The notes: generated by a model from the letters alone, not told the origin. Numbered from the stretch's first letter, positions 32,269-42,217 are shown. The stretch: 42,299 bases of DNA from Comamonadaceae bacterium (GCA_013297925.1 JAAFJC010000027.1:1-42299); one strand, 5' to 3'. Program-made: numbers and translations.

Positions 32269-33666
32269 TTAAAGCAAGCGCACCTTCACAGCTTTGCCTT
32301 TGATCTTCGCGCCTCCCAAGCGCTTGGCCACTTCTGTGCCAATCTTGCGCTCCACAGCCACATAGGTAGAAAACTCATTGACCGTGATCTTGCCCACTTG
32401 TTCGCGGGTGTAACCCAGATCTGCGGTCAATGCACCGAGTACATCCCCAGGGCGGATTTTTTCTTTACGACCGCCTTGGATGTAGAGCGTGGCCATCGGT
32501 GGCAAAAGAGGTGCGCTGCTTGCAGGCGTGAGCTCAGAGAGCTTGTTCCACACCGTCTCACGCCCTTGCAACAGCTCAATCTTGCCCACATTACCCATTT
32601 CATCCATGCTCGCCAAATTCAGCGCCAAGCCGCTCTCGCCCGCGCGGCCAGTGCGGCCAATGCGGTGGATATGCACCTCGGCATCGGGCGTCACATCCAC
32701 ATTGATCACAGCCTGTAGATTCGCAATATCCAAGCCCCGTGCAGCCACATCAGTGGCGACCAAGACGCTACAGCTCTTATTGGCAAACTGCACCAACACC
32801 TGATCACGCTCGCGCTGCTCCAGCTCGCCATAGAGCGCCTGCGCTGCGTAGCCCTGCGCTTGCAAAAAGGTTTCGAGCTGCTTGCATTGCGCCTTGGTAT
32901 TGCAAAAAGCCAGCGTGCTCTCAGGGCGGAAATGCGCGAGTATCTGGCTCACGGCAGTAAAGCGCTCGGTGGCGTTTGCGCCGCGCCTGCCATCGCCTCC
33001 AATCTCATACCAGCGCTGCTCAATCTGGCTGCCAGCGTGCTGAGCTTCAACCTTGATCATTTCCGGGCTGCGCATGAACTGCGCAGAGAGCTTGGCAATC
33101 TCTTCGGGATAGGTGGCAGAAAACAGCAGGGTCTGCCGCTCTTTGGGGCATTTCTTGGCCACCACGGTGATGTCATCAAAAAAGCCCATATCGAGCATGC
33201 GATCCGCTTCATCGAGCACGAGTGTGTTGAGCGCATCGATCTGCAAACTACCCCGCTCCAGATGATCCATCACACGGCCGGGCGTGCCCACCACGATGTG
33301 CGCGCCGTGCTCTAGGCTAGCCGTTTGCCCACGCAGAGGCACACCGCCGCAGAGCGTGACGACTTTCACATTGTCTTGCGCCCGAGCCAAGCGGCGCACT
33401 TCGGTAGCCACTTGATCGGCCAGCTCGCGCGTGGGGCAGAGCACGAGGCTTTGCACGGCGAAGCGGCGCGGGTTCAGGTTAGCGAGCAAAGACAAAGCGA
33501 AAGCCGCCGTCTTGCCGCTGCCCGTCTTGGCCTGCGCGATGATGTCTTTGCCGAGCAAAGCCAGCGGCAGGCTGGCCGCTTGAATCGCTGTCATCTCGGT
33601 GTAGCCCAAGGCAGTGAGGTTGGCCACAGTGGCGGGCGAGAGGGCAAGTTGGTCAAAACGGTTCAT
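32269..33666 (-). CDS. dbpA: ATP-dependent RNA helicase DbpA
   Basis: This 465-residue DEAD-box helicase, through its C-terminal RNA-binding domain, recognises helix 92 of 23S rRNA and acts in large-subunit assembly. Motifs seen are AKTGSGKT (I), PTRELA (Ia), GTPGR (Ib), DEAD (II), SAT (III), and HRIGRTGRAG (VI). The C-terminal segment ATLYIQGGRKEKIRPGDVLG is the DbpA RNA-binding domain. The ATG at 33666 (MNRFDQLALSP) is preferred over one at 33693. It is divergent from the RlhA-like gene, 63 bases apart; both act on 23S rRNA in E. coli. Confidence 0.95.
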   Translation of the reverse strand: MNRFDQLALSPATVANLTALGYTEMTAIQAASLPLALLGKDIIAQAKTGSGKTAAFALSLLANLNPRRFAVQSLVLCPTRELADQVATEVRRLARAQDNVKVVTLCGGVPLRGQTASLEHGAHIVVGTPGRVMDHLERGSLQIDALNTLVLDEADRMLDMGFFDDITVVAKKCPKERQTLLFSATYPEEIAKLSAQFMRSPEMIKVEAQHAGSQIEQRWYEIGGDGRRGANATERFTAVSQILAHFRPESTLAFCNTKAQCKQLETFLQAQGYAAQALYGELEQRERDQVLVQFANKSCSVLVATDVAARGLDIANLQAVINVDVTPDAEVHIHRIGRTGRAGESGLALNLASMDEMGNVGKIELLQGRETVWNKLSELTPASSAPLLPPMATLYIQGGRKEKIRPGDVLGALTADLGYTREQVGKITVNEFSTYVAVERKIGTEVAKRLGGAKIKGKAVKVRLL

Positions 33667-33729
33667 AGCTTGATTATCAATGGATACATGCACAGTCCCC
33701 TAGAGTCGCCATACTGGGATAATTGGCGT

Positions 33730-35745
33730 ATGTCGCTCCTTTCTCACCAACTCGAACTGCTCTCCCCCGCCCGCGATGCCGATATTGGCATTGAAGCGAT
33801 CAACCACGGCGCGGATGCGGTGTATATCGGCGGGCCGGGCTTTGGGGCGCGGGCTTCTGCGGGCAATTCAATCCAAGACATTGAGCGCCTGTGTAAACAT
33901 GCCCACCAGTTCAATAGCAAGATCTTCATCACCCTCAACACGATCCTCCGAGACGACGAGCTCGAAGGCGCGCGCCAAATGGCTTGGGATGTGTACAACG
34001 CCGGCGCGGATGTGCTGATCGTGCAAGACATGGCCTTGCTGGAAATGGATTTGCCGCCGATTCAGCTGCATGCGAGCACGCAAACGGATATTCGCACGGC
34101 GGAAAAAGCAAAGTTTCTCTCAGATGTAGGCTTCTCGCAGATCGTTTTAGCGCGTGAATTGACCCTCAGACAAATCGCCGAAATCTATGGTGCGATTGAC
34201 CCCGATCGCACAAAAATCGAATTCTTCATCCACGGCGCGCTTTGCGTTGCCTACAGCGGCCAGTGCTTCATTTCTCATGCCCACACAGGCCGCAGCGCCA
34301 ACCGTGGCGATTGCTCGCAGGCCTGCCGCCTGCCCTATGAAGTAAAAGATGCGCAGGGCCGCATCGTTGCGCATGACAAGCACGTGCTCTCGATGAAAGA
34401 CAACAACCAGAGCGGCAACTTGGAGTCGCTGATCAACGCCGGCGTGCGCAGCTTCAAAATCGAAGGGCGCTACAAGGATATGCAGTATGTGAAAAACATC
34501 ACGGCGCATTACCGCAAGCTACTTGATGAGATCATCGAGAAACGAGAAGGCTCAGATTTGCCGCTCTCGCGTGCATCAAGTGGCCGCACCACATTTACCT
34601 TCCCGCCCGATCCGAATCAAAATTTCAACCGCGAATTCACAGATTATTTTGTCAATGATCGCAAGATAGATATCGGCGCGTTTGACACACCGAAGAACCC
34701 TGGTCAATCGATTGGTTGGGTCACGGCTGTTGGCGAAAAATCCGTCGATCTGGAGCTGAGCAACAAGGCCACGATCTTGCACAACGGTGATGGCCTGTGC
34801 TATCACACCCTGCACAAAGAGCTGGTCGGCATGCAGATCAACCGCGCCGAGCCTTTGCAAAAAATCGGGCACTGGCGCGTCTTCCCCAAAGATCCGATGG
34901 CTGGCTTTAAAGACCTGCGCAAAGGCGTAGAAATCAACCGCAACCGCGACATGGATTGGGTGCGCGTGCTCGATAAAAAGAGCAGTGACCGCCGCATCGG
35001 CCTGTGGGCACAGCTCGCGCCCACGCCAGCCGGCTTTGCGCTCACACTCACGGATGAAGATGGGTTTTCAGGGTCTTTTGAGCAAGTTGCCGGCAGAGAA
35101 TCTGCGGAAGGCGCTACCAAAAACATAGCGTCGCTCAAAACCCAACTCGGGCGTTTTGGCAACACGCACTTCGAGGCTATCGATGTTTCAGTCGATGAAG
35201 CTGCGCAATGGTTCATACCCGCCAGCCAGCTCAATCATTTGCGACGTGAAGCCTTAGCAAAACTGGAAGCTGCAAGACTTCAAGGCTACCAACGCCCTGA
35301 GCGCATGCAGCCCGTGGAGCCACCTGCCGTCTATCCAGAAGACACACTCACGTACCTAGCCAACGTCTTTAATCAAAAAGCCCATGATTTCTACGCCAAG
35401 CACGGCGTGAAAGTCATCGGAGCGGCTTATGAGAGCCAGGAAGAAGAAGGCGAGGTGAGCTTGATGATCACCAAGCACTGCGTGCGCTGGAGCATGAGCC
35501 TGTGCCCCAAGCAAGCCAAAGGCGTGACGGGTGTACAAGGAACAGTCAAGGCCGAGCCGATGCAGCTCATCAACGGCAAAGAAAAACTCACCCTGCGCTT
35601 CGATTGCAAACCCTGTGAGATGCATGTGGTGGGCAAACTCAAAACGCAAGTGAAGAATCAATTGACGAAGGAATTGGCATTGCCCGCGGAGACACCCCTG
35701 AAGTTTTACCGCACTCGGCCCGTGCGTGTATCTGTTGACGCTTGA
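33730..35745 (+). CDS. rlhA: U32-family protein, 23S rRNA C2501 hydroxylase RlhA-like
   Basis: This 671-residue protein is close to E. coli YdcP/RlhA, which hydroxylates cytidine 2501 of 23S rRNA and needs an Fe-S centre. The U32 core begins QLELLSPARDADIGIEAI; Cys172, Cys179, Cys195 and Cys199 in the CVAYSGQC and GDCSQAC motifs are the likely cluster ligands. An extra C-terminal domain ends with CKPCEMHVVGK. The ATG at 33730 is chosen because residues upstream are not conserved. A repeat copy (residues about 445-465) interrupts a variable region without breaking the frame. Confidence 0.88.
   Translation: MSLLSHQLELLSPARDADIGIEAINHGADAVYIGGPGFGARASAGNSIQDIERLCKHAHQFNSKIFITLNTILRDDELEGARQMAWDVYNAGADVLIVQDMALLEMDLPPIQLHASTQTDIRTAEKAKFLSDVGFSQIVLARELTLRQIAEIYGAIDPDRTKIEFFIHGALCVAYSGQCFISHAHTGRSANRGDCSQACRLPYEVKDAQGRIVAHDKHVLSMKDNNQSGNLESLINAGVRSFKIEGRYKDMQYVKNITAHYRKLLDEIIEKREGSDLPLSRASSGRTTFTFPPDPNQNFNREFTDYFVNDRKIDIGAFDTPKNPGQSIGWVTAVGEKSVDLELSNKATILHNGDGLCYHTLHKELVGMQINRAEPLQKIGHWRVFPKDPMAGFKDLRKGVEINRNRDMDWVRVLDKKSSDRRIGLWAQLAPTPAGFALTLTDEDGFSGSFEQVAGRESAEGATKNIASLKTQLGRFGNTHFEAIDVSVDEAAQWFIPASQLNHLRREALAKLEAARLQGYQRPERMQPVEPPAVYPEDTLTYLANVFNQKAHDFYAKHGVKVIGAAYESQEEEGEVSLMITKHCVRWSMSLCPKQAKGVTGVQGTVKAEPMQLINGKEKLTLRFDCKPCEMHVVGKLKTQVKNQLTKELALPAETPLKFYRTRPVRVSVDA
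35065..35130 (-). repeat. Interspersed repeat copy K (inside RlhA-like gene)
   Basis: On the minus strand: GCTATGTTTTTGGTAGCGCC, then TTCCGCAGATTCTCTGCCGG, then CAACTTGC. It is read antisense in the same frame as copy E: VAGRESAEGAT here, IAGMESVQSAT there. Confidence 0.8.
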
Positions 35746-35760
35746 TTTATCTTACGGCCA

Positions 35761-36495
35761 TCAAGGCAGCTCAGCATCTGCCATTCGCGCCGCAATCGTC
35801 TGTGCTCGCGAAGACAAATACGCTGAATTTGGAGTTTTCTCAAAAAACTTCGGCCGAGGCAGCATCACCGCCAGTCGCGCTGCCTCGTAAGCAGAGAGCT
35901 TAGTGGCGCTCTTGCGATAGTAATGTTGGGCCGCCGCTTCCACGCCAAAAACGCCTGTGCCCAATTCCACAGAATTGAGATAAATCTCCAAAATCCGTTC
36001 TTTTGGCAGAAACGCTTCAAGCGCAAATGTCACCACAAACTCTTGCCCCTTGCGTAGAAAAGTGCGCTCGCCAGTAAAGAACAGGTTTTTAGCAAGCTGC
36101 TGTGTGATGGTCGAGCCGCCCACAATTTTGGGAGGAATCACTTTGCCGGTGCGCTGGCTGCGCTTGACGGCTTGCTGCTCAGCTTTCGTATTGCGCTGCC
36201 ACGCCTTCTCGATGGCATCCCACTCCACCCCATCATGATAAGCAAAATCACCGTCTTCGCTGGCAATGACGGCACGCTTCATGTTGTCGGAGATTTGACT
36301 GTACGGTAGCCATTGCTGTTTCCAAACAAACGCTTTTTCAGATTGTGCAGCGAGTTGCCACATTTCAGAGCGCTCAAAACTAGTGGACTGCGGATCGATC
36401 CAACGCATACTCAGCACGCGCAACACAAAAAATAGCTGCAAGGCCAGACCTGCAACTAACACCAATAGCAACCATCGCCCAAAAATACGAAGCAT
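35761..36495 (-). CDS. mtgA: Monofunctional peptidoglycan glycosyltransferase MtgA
   Basis: This 244-residue inner-membrane enzyme polymerises lipid II into glycan chains without a transpeptidase domain. One N-terminal membrane anchor (WLLLVLVAGLALQLFFVLRV) is followed by the GT51 motifs ASEDGDFAYHDGVEW (catalytic Glu), GGSTITQQLAKNLFF and RKGQEF with YLNSVELG. It is the last gene of the minus-strand envelope cluster, two bases after the TonB-like gene. Confidence 0.95.
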   Translation of the reverse strand: MLRIFGRWLLLVLVAGLALQLFFVLRVLSMRWIDPQSTSFERSEMWQLAAQSEKAFVWKQQWLPYSQISDNMKRAVIASEDGDFAYHDGVEWDAIEKAWQRNTKAEQQAVKRSQRTGKVIPPKIVGGSTITQQLAKNLFFTGERTFLRKGQEFVVTFALEAFLPKERILEIYLNSVELGTGVFGVEAAAQHYYRKSATKLSAYEAARLAVMLPRPKFFEKTPNSAYLSSRAQTIAARMADAELP

Positions 36496-36497
36496 GA

Positions 36498-37355
36498 TCA
36501 GCGTGAGGTGAGTTTGGTTTCCAGCGTCTCTTCCCGCGTGAACTTGAAGCGTGAGACGACGACGATTTGATCTGCCCGGCGGCGCATCTCGTCTGTGAAT
36601 TTACCGAAAGGGCCAGCTGCCTTGGCAATACCTTGTGCGCGGCGATCCAACGCCGTGATGCCGGAGCTTTCAATCACTTCGGTATCGAGTACGCGGCCAT
36701 CATGATTCACGGTCACGATCATGGTGAGCTCGCCATAGAGTTTATTACCCGCTGCTTCTGGGAAATTTTGTGTTCCACGGTCTTCAATTTTTCTGCGTAG
36801 ACCGTCGTAGTAAATCGCATAGACCTCCTCGCGCGTCGCCGGGCTGATGTAGCGCTTTTTGGGGCGGGCATTCTCCGCGTTGATGCGCTTTTCAATTTCA
36901 GCAAGGAGCTGCAAGAGCTGCTTGCGGCGCTGCTCTTGCGCCTGAGCCTCAGCATTTTGCGAACTGACTTTTGGGTCTGGCGGCGGCAAGGATGCTAGCT
37001 GCTGCTTGATGGTGGCCAGCATCAGCATTTGCTGCTCTTGCATCGTATCGAGCTTGCGCTGCATATCCTCATTGGCATCACCCATACTCGTGAGCGAGGA
37101 GAGCGGTAGCGGCGTAGTGGCACGGCCCGTCTCTAAATCGCCGCCGCCCGCCAATGAGGATTGCGCAATAGCCTTAGCCATATCAGGCTTTTCGTTAGAT
37201 TTGGCATTCACCAAAATCACTTCAAGCGGCGTGTCTTGAAACACACGATTAAAGCGCTCGGGATCCACAAAGCGCACTGTGAGCAAAGCCGCATGCACGA
37301 TCACGGAGATCGTCAAAGCGATGCTAAGGGTGCTCATGTCACGGAAGAATTTCAT
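36498..37355 (-). CDS. TonB-like energy transducer
   Basis: This 285-residue protein has an N-terminal membrane anchor (LSIALTISVIVHAALLTV), a periplasmic segment with a coiled coil rich in Gln and Glu (residues 95-165), and a TonB C-terminal domain (YGELTMIVTVNHDGRVLDTEVIESSG). It probably links the inner membrane to outer-membrane proteins. No ExbB or ExbD genes are near, so it may be a structural or specialised TonB homologue. It is close-packed with mtgA and downstream of the RNB gene. Confidence 0.87.
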   Translation of the reverse strand: MKFFRDMSTLSIALTISVIVHAALLTVRFVDPERFNRVFQDTPLEVILVNAKSNEKPDMAKAIAQSSLAGGGDLETGRATTPLPLSSLTSMGDANEDMQRKLDTMQEQQMLMLATIKQQLASLPPPDPKVSSQNAEAQAQEQRRKQLLQLLAEIEKRINAENARPKKRYISPATREEVYAIYYDGLRRKIEDRGTQNFPEAAGNKLYGELTMIVTVNHDGRVLDTEVIESSGITALDRRAQGIAKAAGPFGKFTDEMRRRADQIVVVSRFKFTREETLETKLTSR

Positions 37356-37388
37356 GCCACTCTATTATCTATAGCAACAGTGTCAATA

Positions 37389-39440
37389 TCAAGCAGGATG
37401 ATCCGAAGATTTTTCGGAATTTTCCTCATTCACATCCAGCACCAGGTGCACACCTAGGTTTGTTTCGTCATCTTCCTCGTCAGTGGCCACTTCTGGCGCA
37501 GCTACATCCAAACGCTCCAACAGCGTACCGCTGACTTCCAGCATCAACAAATCCATCTCACCCAAGCGCAATTTCACCCTTACACCGCGCGGCAAACTCA
37601 CCGCACCGGCAACATTGAGCACCAGTGGAATCTCTTCCGCCCGCACCAAGCCGTCTTTGATCACGGTAGCTGTTAACTCGCTGATGCCGCGCTGCTGCAC
37701 GTAGCGCATCGTCCAGTAACGCTCCATACCGTTTTGAAAAGCGTTGTAAGCGGTGTACGCGGCATCGAAGCCACTCACGATGCCAAACAGCTCAGCATCT
37801 TTAGGCTTGAACGGCGCAACCAGCGCTGCCGTCGTGCCGTTACGCACGCAGGCGATCAACTGCCATTGGTTCACCAAATCGGTGTAGCGACGTAGCGGCG
37901 ATGTGCTCCATGCATAGGCTTTCACACCAATACCCGCATGCGGCAGAGCCTTCGTGCCCATGCGTACTTTCACGCCGGGCGCCAGGCTGGCTTGTGAGCG
38001 ATAAATGCCCGGCACGCCAAACTGAGCCAGCCACTGCCCCCAGGTGCTATTGGCCAAAATCATGCATTCAGCCACGATCAGATCAAGCGGCGCGCCGCGC
38101 CTTCGCACCGTGATTTCTACCGGTTCATCGCCTAACGGCGCATCGCCTTGCACCGCAACTCGAAAGTTGTAATCCGGGCGGTTAAAGGTCTCAGGCTTGC
38201 CGCGCACCTGTTCGCGTTTGGCTTTTAAATCACAAGCCAATCGGTATAAAAATGATAGCTGCTCGCGCAATGAATATGCCGGTGATTGGGTGTTTTCGCT
38301 TAAAGCTTCAGTAGATGCGTTTTTTCCAAGCAACCAATCTTCGCGCACTAAGCTATCGAGCTGATCATGCCGCAGGTTATGCGCAATATGGACACGCTCC
38401 AACTTGGTTTCACTGCTCTTGATCTCTAGCGTGGCTTCATCGAGCGTGACATACAAAGACAAGGCCGGGCAATCTTGCCCCTCGGCCAAGGTGTAATGCT
38501 GCACCACGGAATCGGGCAGCATGGTGAGCTTGTGACCGGGCATGTAAACCGTGGAATAGCGATCTCGCGCCACTTTGTCTAAACTGCTACCAGGTTGCAC
38601 GGCCAAGGCAGGTGCTGCTATATGAATGCCCAGAATGATCGTGCCAGTGCCTAGACCTTGAACACTGAGCGCATCATCAATCTCAGTCGTCTGGCTGTCG
38701 TCTATCGAGAACGCCTGTACGGCAGAAAGAGGCAGTTCATCGGTGATCGCTGGGGCTTTGAGATCGGGAAACTGGGCGCCCTTGGGGAAATGCTCAAACG
38801 CGAAGCGCTGCCAGTGAAATTCATAGGCTGAACCAATCGCTCCGGCGTTCATCAACAAAGCCAGCGGCGCGGTTTGCGTGCTGCGCGAAGCCTCCACCAC
38901 CGCTTTATACTCCGGCGCGTTTTTGTCGGGCTTGAAGAGGATTTTGTAGAGCTGCTGGCGGATCGGTTCGGGGCATTGTTTGGCAGCCAGTGTTTGAGCC
39001 CATTCTGCAATCTGGGCGGTAATGAGCTTTTTCTTCTCAATAGCGGCTAGCGCTTGCTGCACGATTTCTGAGCTGGCTTTCTTGAAGCGCCCTTTGCCGG
39101 CACGGCGAAAGTAATGAGGTGCATTGAAGAGGCACATCAGGCTGGCAGCCAGCTCCACAGTGCTGGCTTTTGCACTGAAATAATCTGTAGCTAATTCTGC
39201 AAAACCAAACTCCTCTTCGCTTGCAAATTCCCAAGCAAGATTCACGTCCATTGTTACAGCCAATTGGGCGGCTTGTTGCAAGAGCTCAGCTGGCGCTGGC
39301 TGCTCGAATTGCAGCAACACTTGCGCAGATTTAAGCTTCACGCGCTTGCCTGAATCCATCTCAGCCTGCAGGCTGCTCTCCGTCTGCGACAACACACGAG
39401 CTGCTAAAAACTTGCCGCCTTCTTCAAACAATACGTACAT
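37389..39440 (-). CDS. RNB-domain exoribonuclease (RNase II/R family)
   Basis: This 683-residue 3'-5' exoribonuclease has a variable N-terminal region, then the catalytic RNB domain. The active-site loop reads AFSIDDSQTTEIDDAL near residue 243; E. coli RNase II has Asp where this has Glu in TTEIDD, a conservative change. Also conserved are RYSTVYMPGHKLTMLPD and RGKPETFNRPDYNFR, and SPLRRYTDLVNQWQL near the end. No S1 domain is evident. A repeat copy lies in the variable stretch before REQL (residues about 380-400). Confidence 0.9.
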   Translation of the reverse strand: MYVLFEEGGKFLAARVLSQTESSLQAEMDSGKRVKLKSAQVLLQFEQPAPAELLQQAAQLAVTMDVNLAWEFASEEEFGFAELATDYFSAKASTVELAASLMCLFNAPHYFRRAGKGRFKKASSEIVQQALAAIEKKKLITAQIAEWAQTLAAKQCPEPIRQQLYKILFKPDKNAPEYKAVVEASRSTQTAPLALLMNAGAIGSAYEFHWQRFAFEHFPKGAQFPDLKAPAITDELPLSAVQAFSIDDSQTTEIDDALSVQGLGTGTIILGIHIAAPALAVQPGSSLDKVARDRYSTVYMPGHKLTMLPDSVVQHYTLAEGQDCPALSLYVTLDEATLEIKSSETKLERVHIAHNLRHDQLDSLVREDWLLGKNASTEALSENTQSPAYSLREQLSFLYRLACDLKAKREQVRGKPETFNRPDYNFRVAVQGDAPLGDEPVEITVRRRGAPLDLIVAECMILANSTWGQWLAQFGVPGIYRSQASLAPGVKVRMGTKALPHAGIGVKAYAWSTSPLRRYTDLVNQWQLIACVRNGTTAALVAPFKPKDAELFGIVSGFDAAYTAYNAFQNGMERYWTMRYVQQRGISELTATVIKDGLVRAEEIPLVLNVAGAVSLPRGVRVKLRLGEMDLLMLEVSGTLLERLDVAAPEVATDEEDDETNLGVHLVLDVNEENSEKSSDHPA
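38244..38305 (+). repeat. Interspersed repeat copy L (inside RNB gene)
   Basis: AAAATGATAGCTGCTCGCGC then AATGAATATGCCGGTGATTG and a TTTTCGC end. It is antisense to the gene and in frame as NTQSPAYSLREQLSFL. Confidence 0.65.
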
Positions 39441-39445
39441 GCTAT

Positions 39446-41266
39446 CTACTTTTTATCGAGCTCGGCGGGTATAGAAAACAGGCCGCCGAGTTGGGTGCCT
39501 GCCACATTGAAATCAACAGAAAAATTGCCTGGCTTCACAATCGTGACCGCCTTCTCTGATTGTTCGACTTCTCCCTCTTGCAAGGTCACATCGCTGGAGA
39601 ATTCGTAGTCTAGATCCAGTAAGCTCACCGTCGGTACGAACTCAAACGCTGTCTCACCCGCTTCCACAAAGTGATTCTGCTCAGGTGACTTGCGCTGACT
39701 CTGCCCAAACATTGCTGGGGCTTGAGATGTTGCAGCGAGTGTCTCTGCGTTTGCACCAAGCTCTAGAAACTCAAGCATTTCATAAAGATCAAACAAATCA
39801 TGATAAGCAGGCAGCTGCACCAGTTTACGCCCTAGCAGCGGCCCAGCCAGCCATGAAGCCAAGACTTCTCGCGTGTGTTGATATCCTTGCGACCATGCCG
39901 TACACAGCTCGCTTGCCGCACGCGCATAGCCTTCGAGCCCGATCACGCTGGCATTGGGTTCATACCAATAGGGAGCCATACGATTGAAATGCTGCCGGTA
40001 GCGTTGACGCATCGATTCAAAAATCTCACGCTCATCCATTTTTTCACACAGTTGCATGCACTCGAGGTATGCCCATGCACAGGTTTGCGGATCTGCATCG
40101 ATATGCGCTTGCAGCAAATCAATCGCTGCCATCGGGCGCCCCAATGCATTGAGCCCACTGGATGCCATGCGCAGCTCCAGCAAATGCTCCATGGCACTTT
40201 CGCCAATTCTGCGCTTTGCTCGGATACTCGTGAGCAAATCGATATTGTCTTGCTCTGCGCTGTGAATGATCTTCGAGGAAAGCTTCGCAGAAGGTGGTAT
40301 CCCTTCAAATGGGCTATCAGCTCGCATATTTTCACGAGGAATCAAACGTGTGTTTACCTCAGTATCTGAATGCATCAAGGTGGAGTATTCAAAATTCTCC
40401 GTATGCTGCGAGCCATGGCTTTGTGTTGAATCGCCTGATGAATGAAGCGCCCCACGCTGTGATGGGCGAGTCCAAAGCTGTCCCAACACATGTTTGGTCT
40501 TTGTTAAAAAACCGGGCGATGCCAGTTGATCACTGACATCTTTTGAAGAGTGCCCAGCCTGCGCGACGACTTCAGATTTTTTATCTGCTGGTGATTGCGC
40601 CCACTCTGGCTTAGCTTGCACAGCTTGATCCTGCACATTCGCTCTTGCATCAGCAAGATGTGCTTCTCCGAAATCAGAAGGCTCTTCGAGAGAAAAAACG
40701 GAGGATGGGTCATTCAAATGGTTGCCCGACTCTTGATTTAGCAACGCTTCCTGAACTTTGCTTGCTGGGGGTACGCTCGAAAGCTGCGCCCATGCTTCAA
40801 GCTCTTTCTCCTGCTGCTGGAGACGCTTGCGTCTCTCCAGAACCCACATCACGCCCAAGGCCACTATGCCAGCAGCACCTGCATACACCACTGGGTGATT
40901 GAGGCGATCTTCTTTCACGCGCGCCAATTCAGCTTCTAATGCCACGGATCGCGCCTTGGCTGCTGCCGTCTCACGAGCCAGCTGCTCTGCGCGTGAAAGC
41001 AAACGCTTGCGCTCCGCTTGTCGCTCCTGAGCGATCTCAGGCTCTAAGCTCAGGTTTTCCCACAATTCGCGAGCTTTCTCGCGCTCCATCAAAGCCGTGG
41101 GCTCGGAAACCATTTCCATGCTGCGGCGCAACGCTGGTTGCGTTGCTTGTTCAAAGGCGGCAGGATCTTGCAAGATCAAGCGCGGCTGCACTTGAGAAGT
41201 AGCTTGGGTGGCAATTACGCCAGTCTGCTTTTGAGCTTGAGCCACAGTCAACGCTCCAATCACCAA
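39446..41266 (-). CDS. FimV-like inner-membrane protein
   Basis: This protein of about 606 residues has a signal-like start, a coiled coil (about 60-115: REKARELWE to [11 protein letters not shown]), one membrane helix ([19 protein letters not shown]), a long low-complexity cytosolic region, and a TPR-like region ([20 protein letters not shown]) resembling FimV/HubP relatives that organise the pole and type IV pili. No ATG fits: TTG 41266 or GTG 41263 are possible, and the hydrophobic stretch [16 protein letters not shown] continues upstream of both, so the true start may be an ATT or CTT codon inside lpxC. It overlaps the lpxC stop. Confidence 0.68.
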   Translation of the reverse strand: MVIGALTVAQAQKQTGVIATQATSQVQPRLILQDPAAFEQATQPALRRSMEMVSEPTALMEREKARELWENLSLEPEIAQERQAERKRLLSRAEQLARETAAAKARSVALEAELARVKEDRLNHPVVYAGAAGIVALGVMWVLERRKRLQQQEKELEAWAQLSSVPPASKVQEALLNQESGNHLNDPSSVFSLEEPSDFGEAHLADARANVQDQAVQAKPEWAQSPADKKSEVVAQAGHSSKDVSDQLASPGFLTKTKHVLGQLWTRPSQRGALHSSGDSTQSHGSQHTENFEYSTLMHSDTEVNTRLIPRENMRADSPFEGIPPSAKLSSKIIHSAEQDNIDLLTSIRAKRRIGESAMEHLLELRMASSGLNALGRPMAAIDLLQAHIDADPQTCAWAYLECMQLCEKMDEREIFESMRQRYRQHFNRMAPYWYEPNASVIGLEGYARAASELCTAWSQGYQHTREVLASWLAGPLLGRKLVQLPAYHDLFDLYEMLEFLELGANAETLAATSQAPAMFGQSQRKSPEQNHFVEAGETAFEFVPTVSLLDLDYEFSSDVTLQEGEVEQSEKAVTIVKPGNFSVDFNVAGTQLGGLFSIPAELDKK

Positions 41267-42192
41267 GCAGGAGCTAAGCGAGCAAATCCTTGGGGTGCTA
41301 AGTTCTCATCATCAAAACTCATCACTTCATAAGCGTCTGGGCGGGAGAGAAGCTCTCGCAGAAGCAGATTGTTCAGCGCATGCCCAGAGCGAAAGGCGGA
41401 ATAGGCTGCAAGCAAAGGCTTACCTAGGCAATACAAATCGCCCATCGCATCCAAGATTTTGTGCTTTACAAATTCATCGTCGTAGCGCAGGCCGCCACTG
41501 TTAAGCACTTTGTAATCATCCATGACGATGGCATTGTCGAGCCCACCGCCTAACCCGAGACCTTTGGAGCGCAGGGTTTCCACATCTTTGGTGAAGCCAA
41601 AGGTGCGTGCCCTAGCTATATCCCGGGCGTAGTTTCCGGTCGATATATCAAATTGCACGGCTTGGCCCGTTGCATCAACTGCTGGATGGCCGAATTCGAT
41701 TTCAAAGCTGAGCTTATAGCCGTTGTAGGGCGATAGCTTGGCCCATTTCAGTTGCTCACCTTCACCTTGGCGTATTTCGACATCTTTCAACACGCGCACG
41801 AAACGCTTGGGGGAATTCTGTGTCACCACGCCAGCACTTTGAAGCAAGAACACGAAGGATGACGACGAGCCATCCAAAATCGGCACTTCTTCAGCGGTGA
41901 TGTCTATATAAAGATTGTCAATGCCAAGACCAGAGCATGCCGAGAGCAAATGCTCAATCGTTTGTACACGTGCCAAAGCTTGATTGGGCGCGCTGATGCT
42001 GGTGGCCATGCGCGTATCCGTGACGGAAACGCTGCTGACCGGAATATCCACCGGATCATCCAAATCGATCCGGCGAAACACAATCCCGGTATCCGCAGCG
42101 GCAGGCCGCAGACTCAACTCCACACGCTGGCCACTGTGGACGCCTACGCCGACGGCTTTAACTAGAGATTTGATGGTTCTTTGTAACAACAC
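41260..42192 (-). CDS. lpxC: UDP-3-O-acyl-N-acetylglucosamine deacetylase LpxC
   Basis: This 310-residue zinc enzyme carries out the first committed step of lipid A synthesis. Ligand histidine in [11 protein letters not shown] (His81) and the second His/Asp pair in [11 protein letters not shown] are the zinc site; SGHALNN holds a catalytic His. VLDG-type loop [15 protein letters not shown] is conserved. The start MLLQRTIKS is typical. It follows ftsZ after an 80-base gap with a hairpin, as in many proteobacteria, where ftsZ-lpxC is a standard junction. Confidence 0.97.
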   Translation of the reverse strand: MLLQRTIKSLVKAVGVGVHSGQRVELSLRPAAADTGIVFRRIDLDDPVDIPVSSVSVTDTRMATSISAPNQALARVQTIEHLLSACSGLGIDNLYIDITAEEVPILDGSSSSFVFLLQSAGVVTQNSPKRFVRVLKDVEIRQGEGEQLKWAKLSPYNGYKLSFEIEFGHPAVDATGQAVQFDISTGNYARDIARARTFGFTKDVETLRSKGLGLGGGLDNAIVMDDYKVLNSGGLRYDDEFVKHKILDAMGDLYCLGKPLLAAYSAFRSGHALNNLLLRELLSRPDAYEVMSFDDENLAPQGFARLAPAW

Positions 42193-42217
42193 AAGTCAAT
42201 TTTAGTAGACAAAAAGA

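Noticed and set aside
3205-38305. The repeat family as a CRISPR array
   Set aside because: Copies are scattered over 35 kb on both strands, diverged and mostly inside genes, with no regular spacing.
39005-39080. A further copy of the interspersed repeat (AATAGCGGCTAGCGC)
   Set aside because: Only a short match, the GCCGGC core is missing, and the protein sequence looks ordinary for an RNase N-terminal region.
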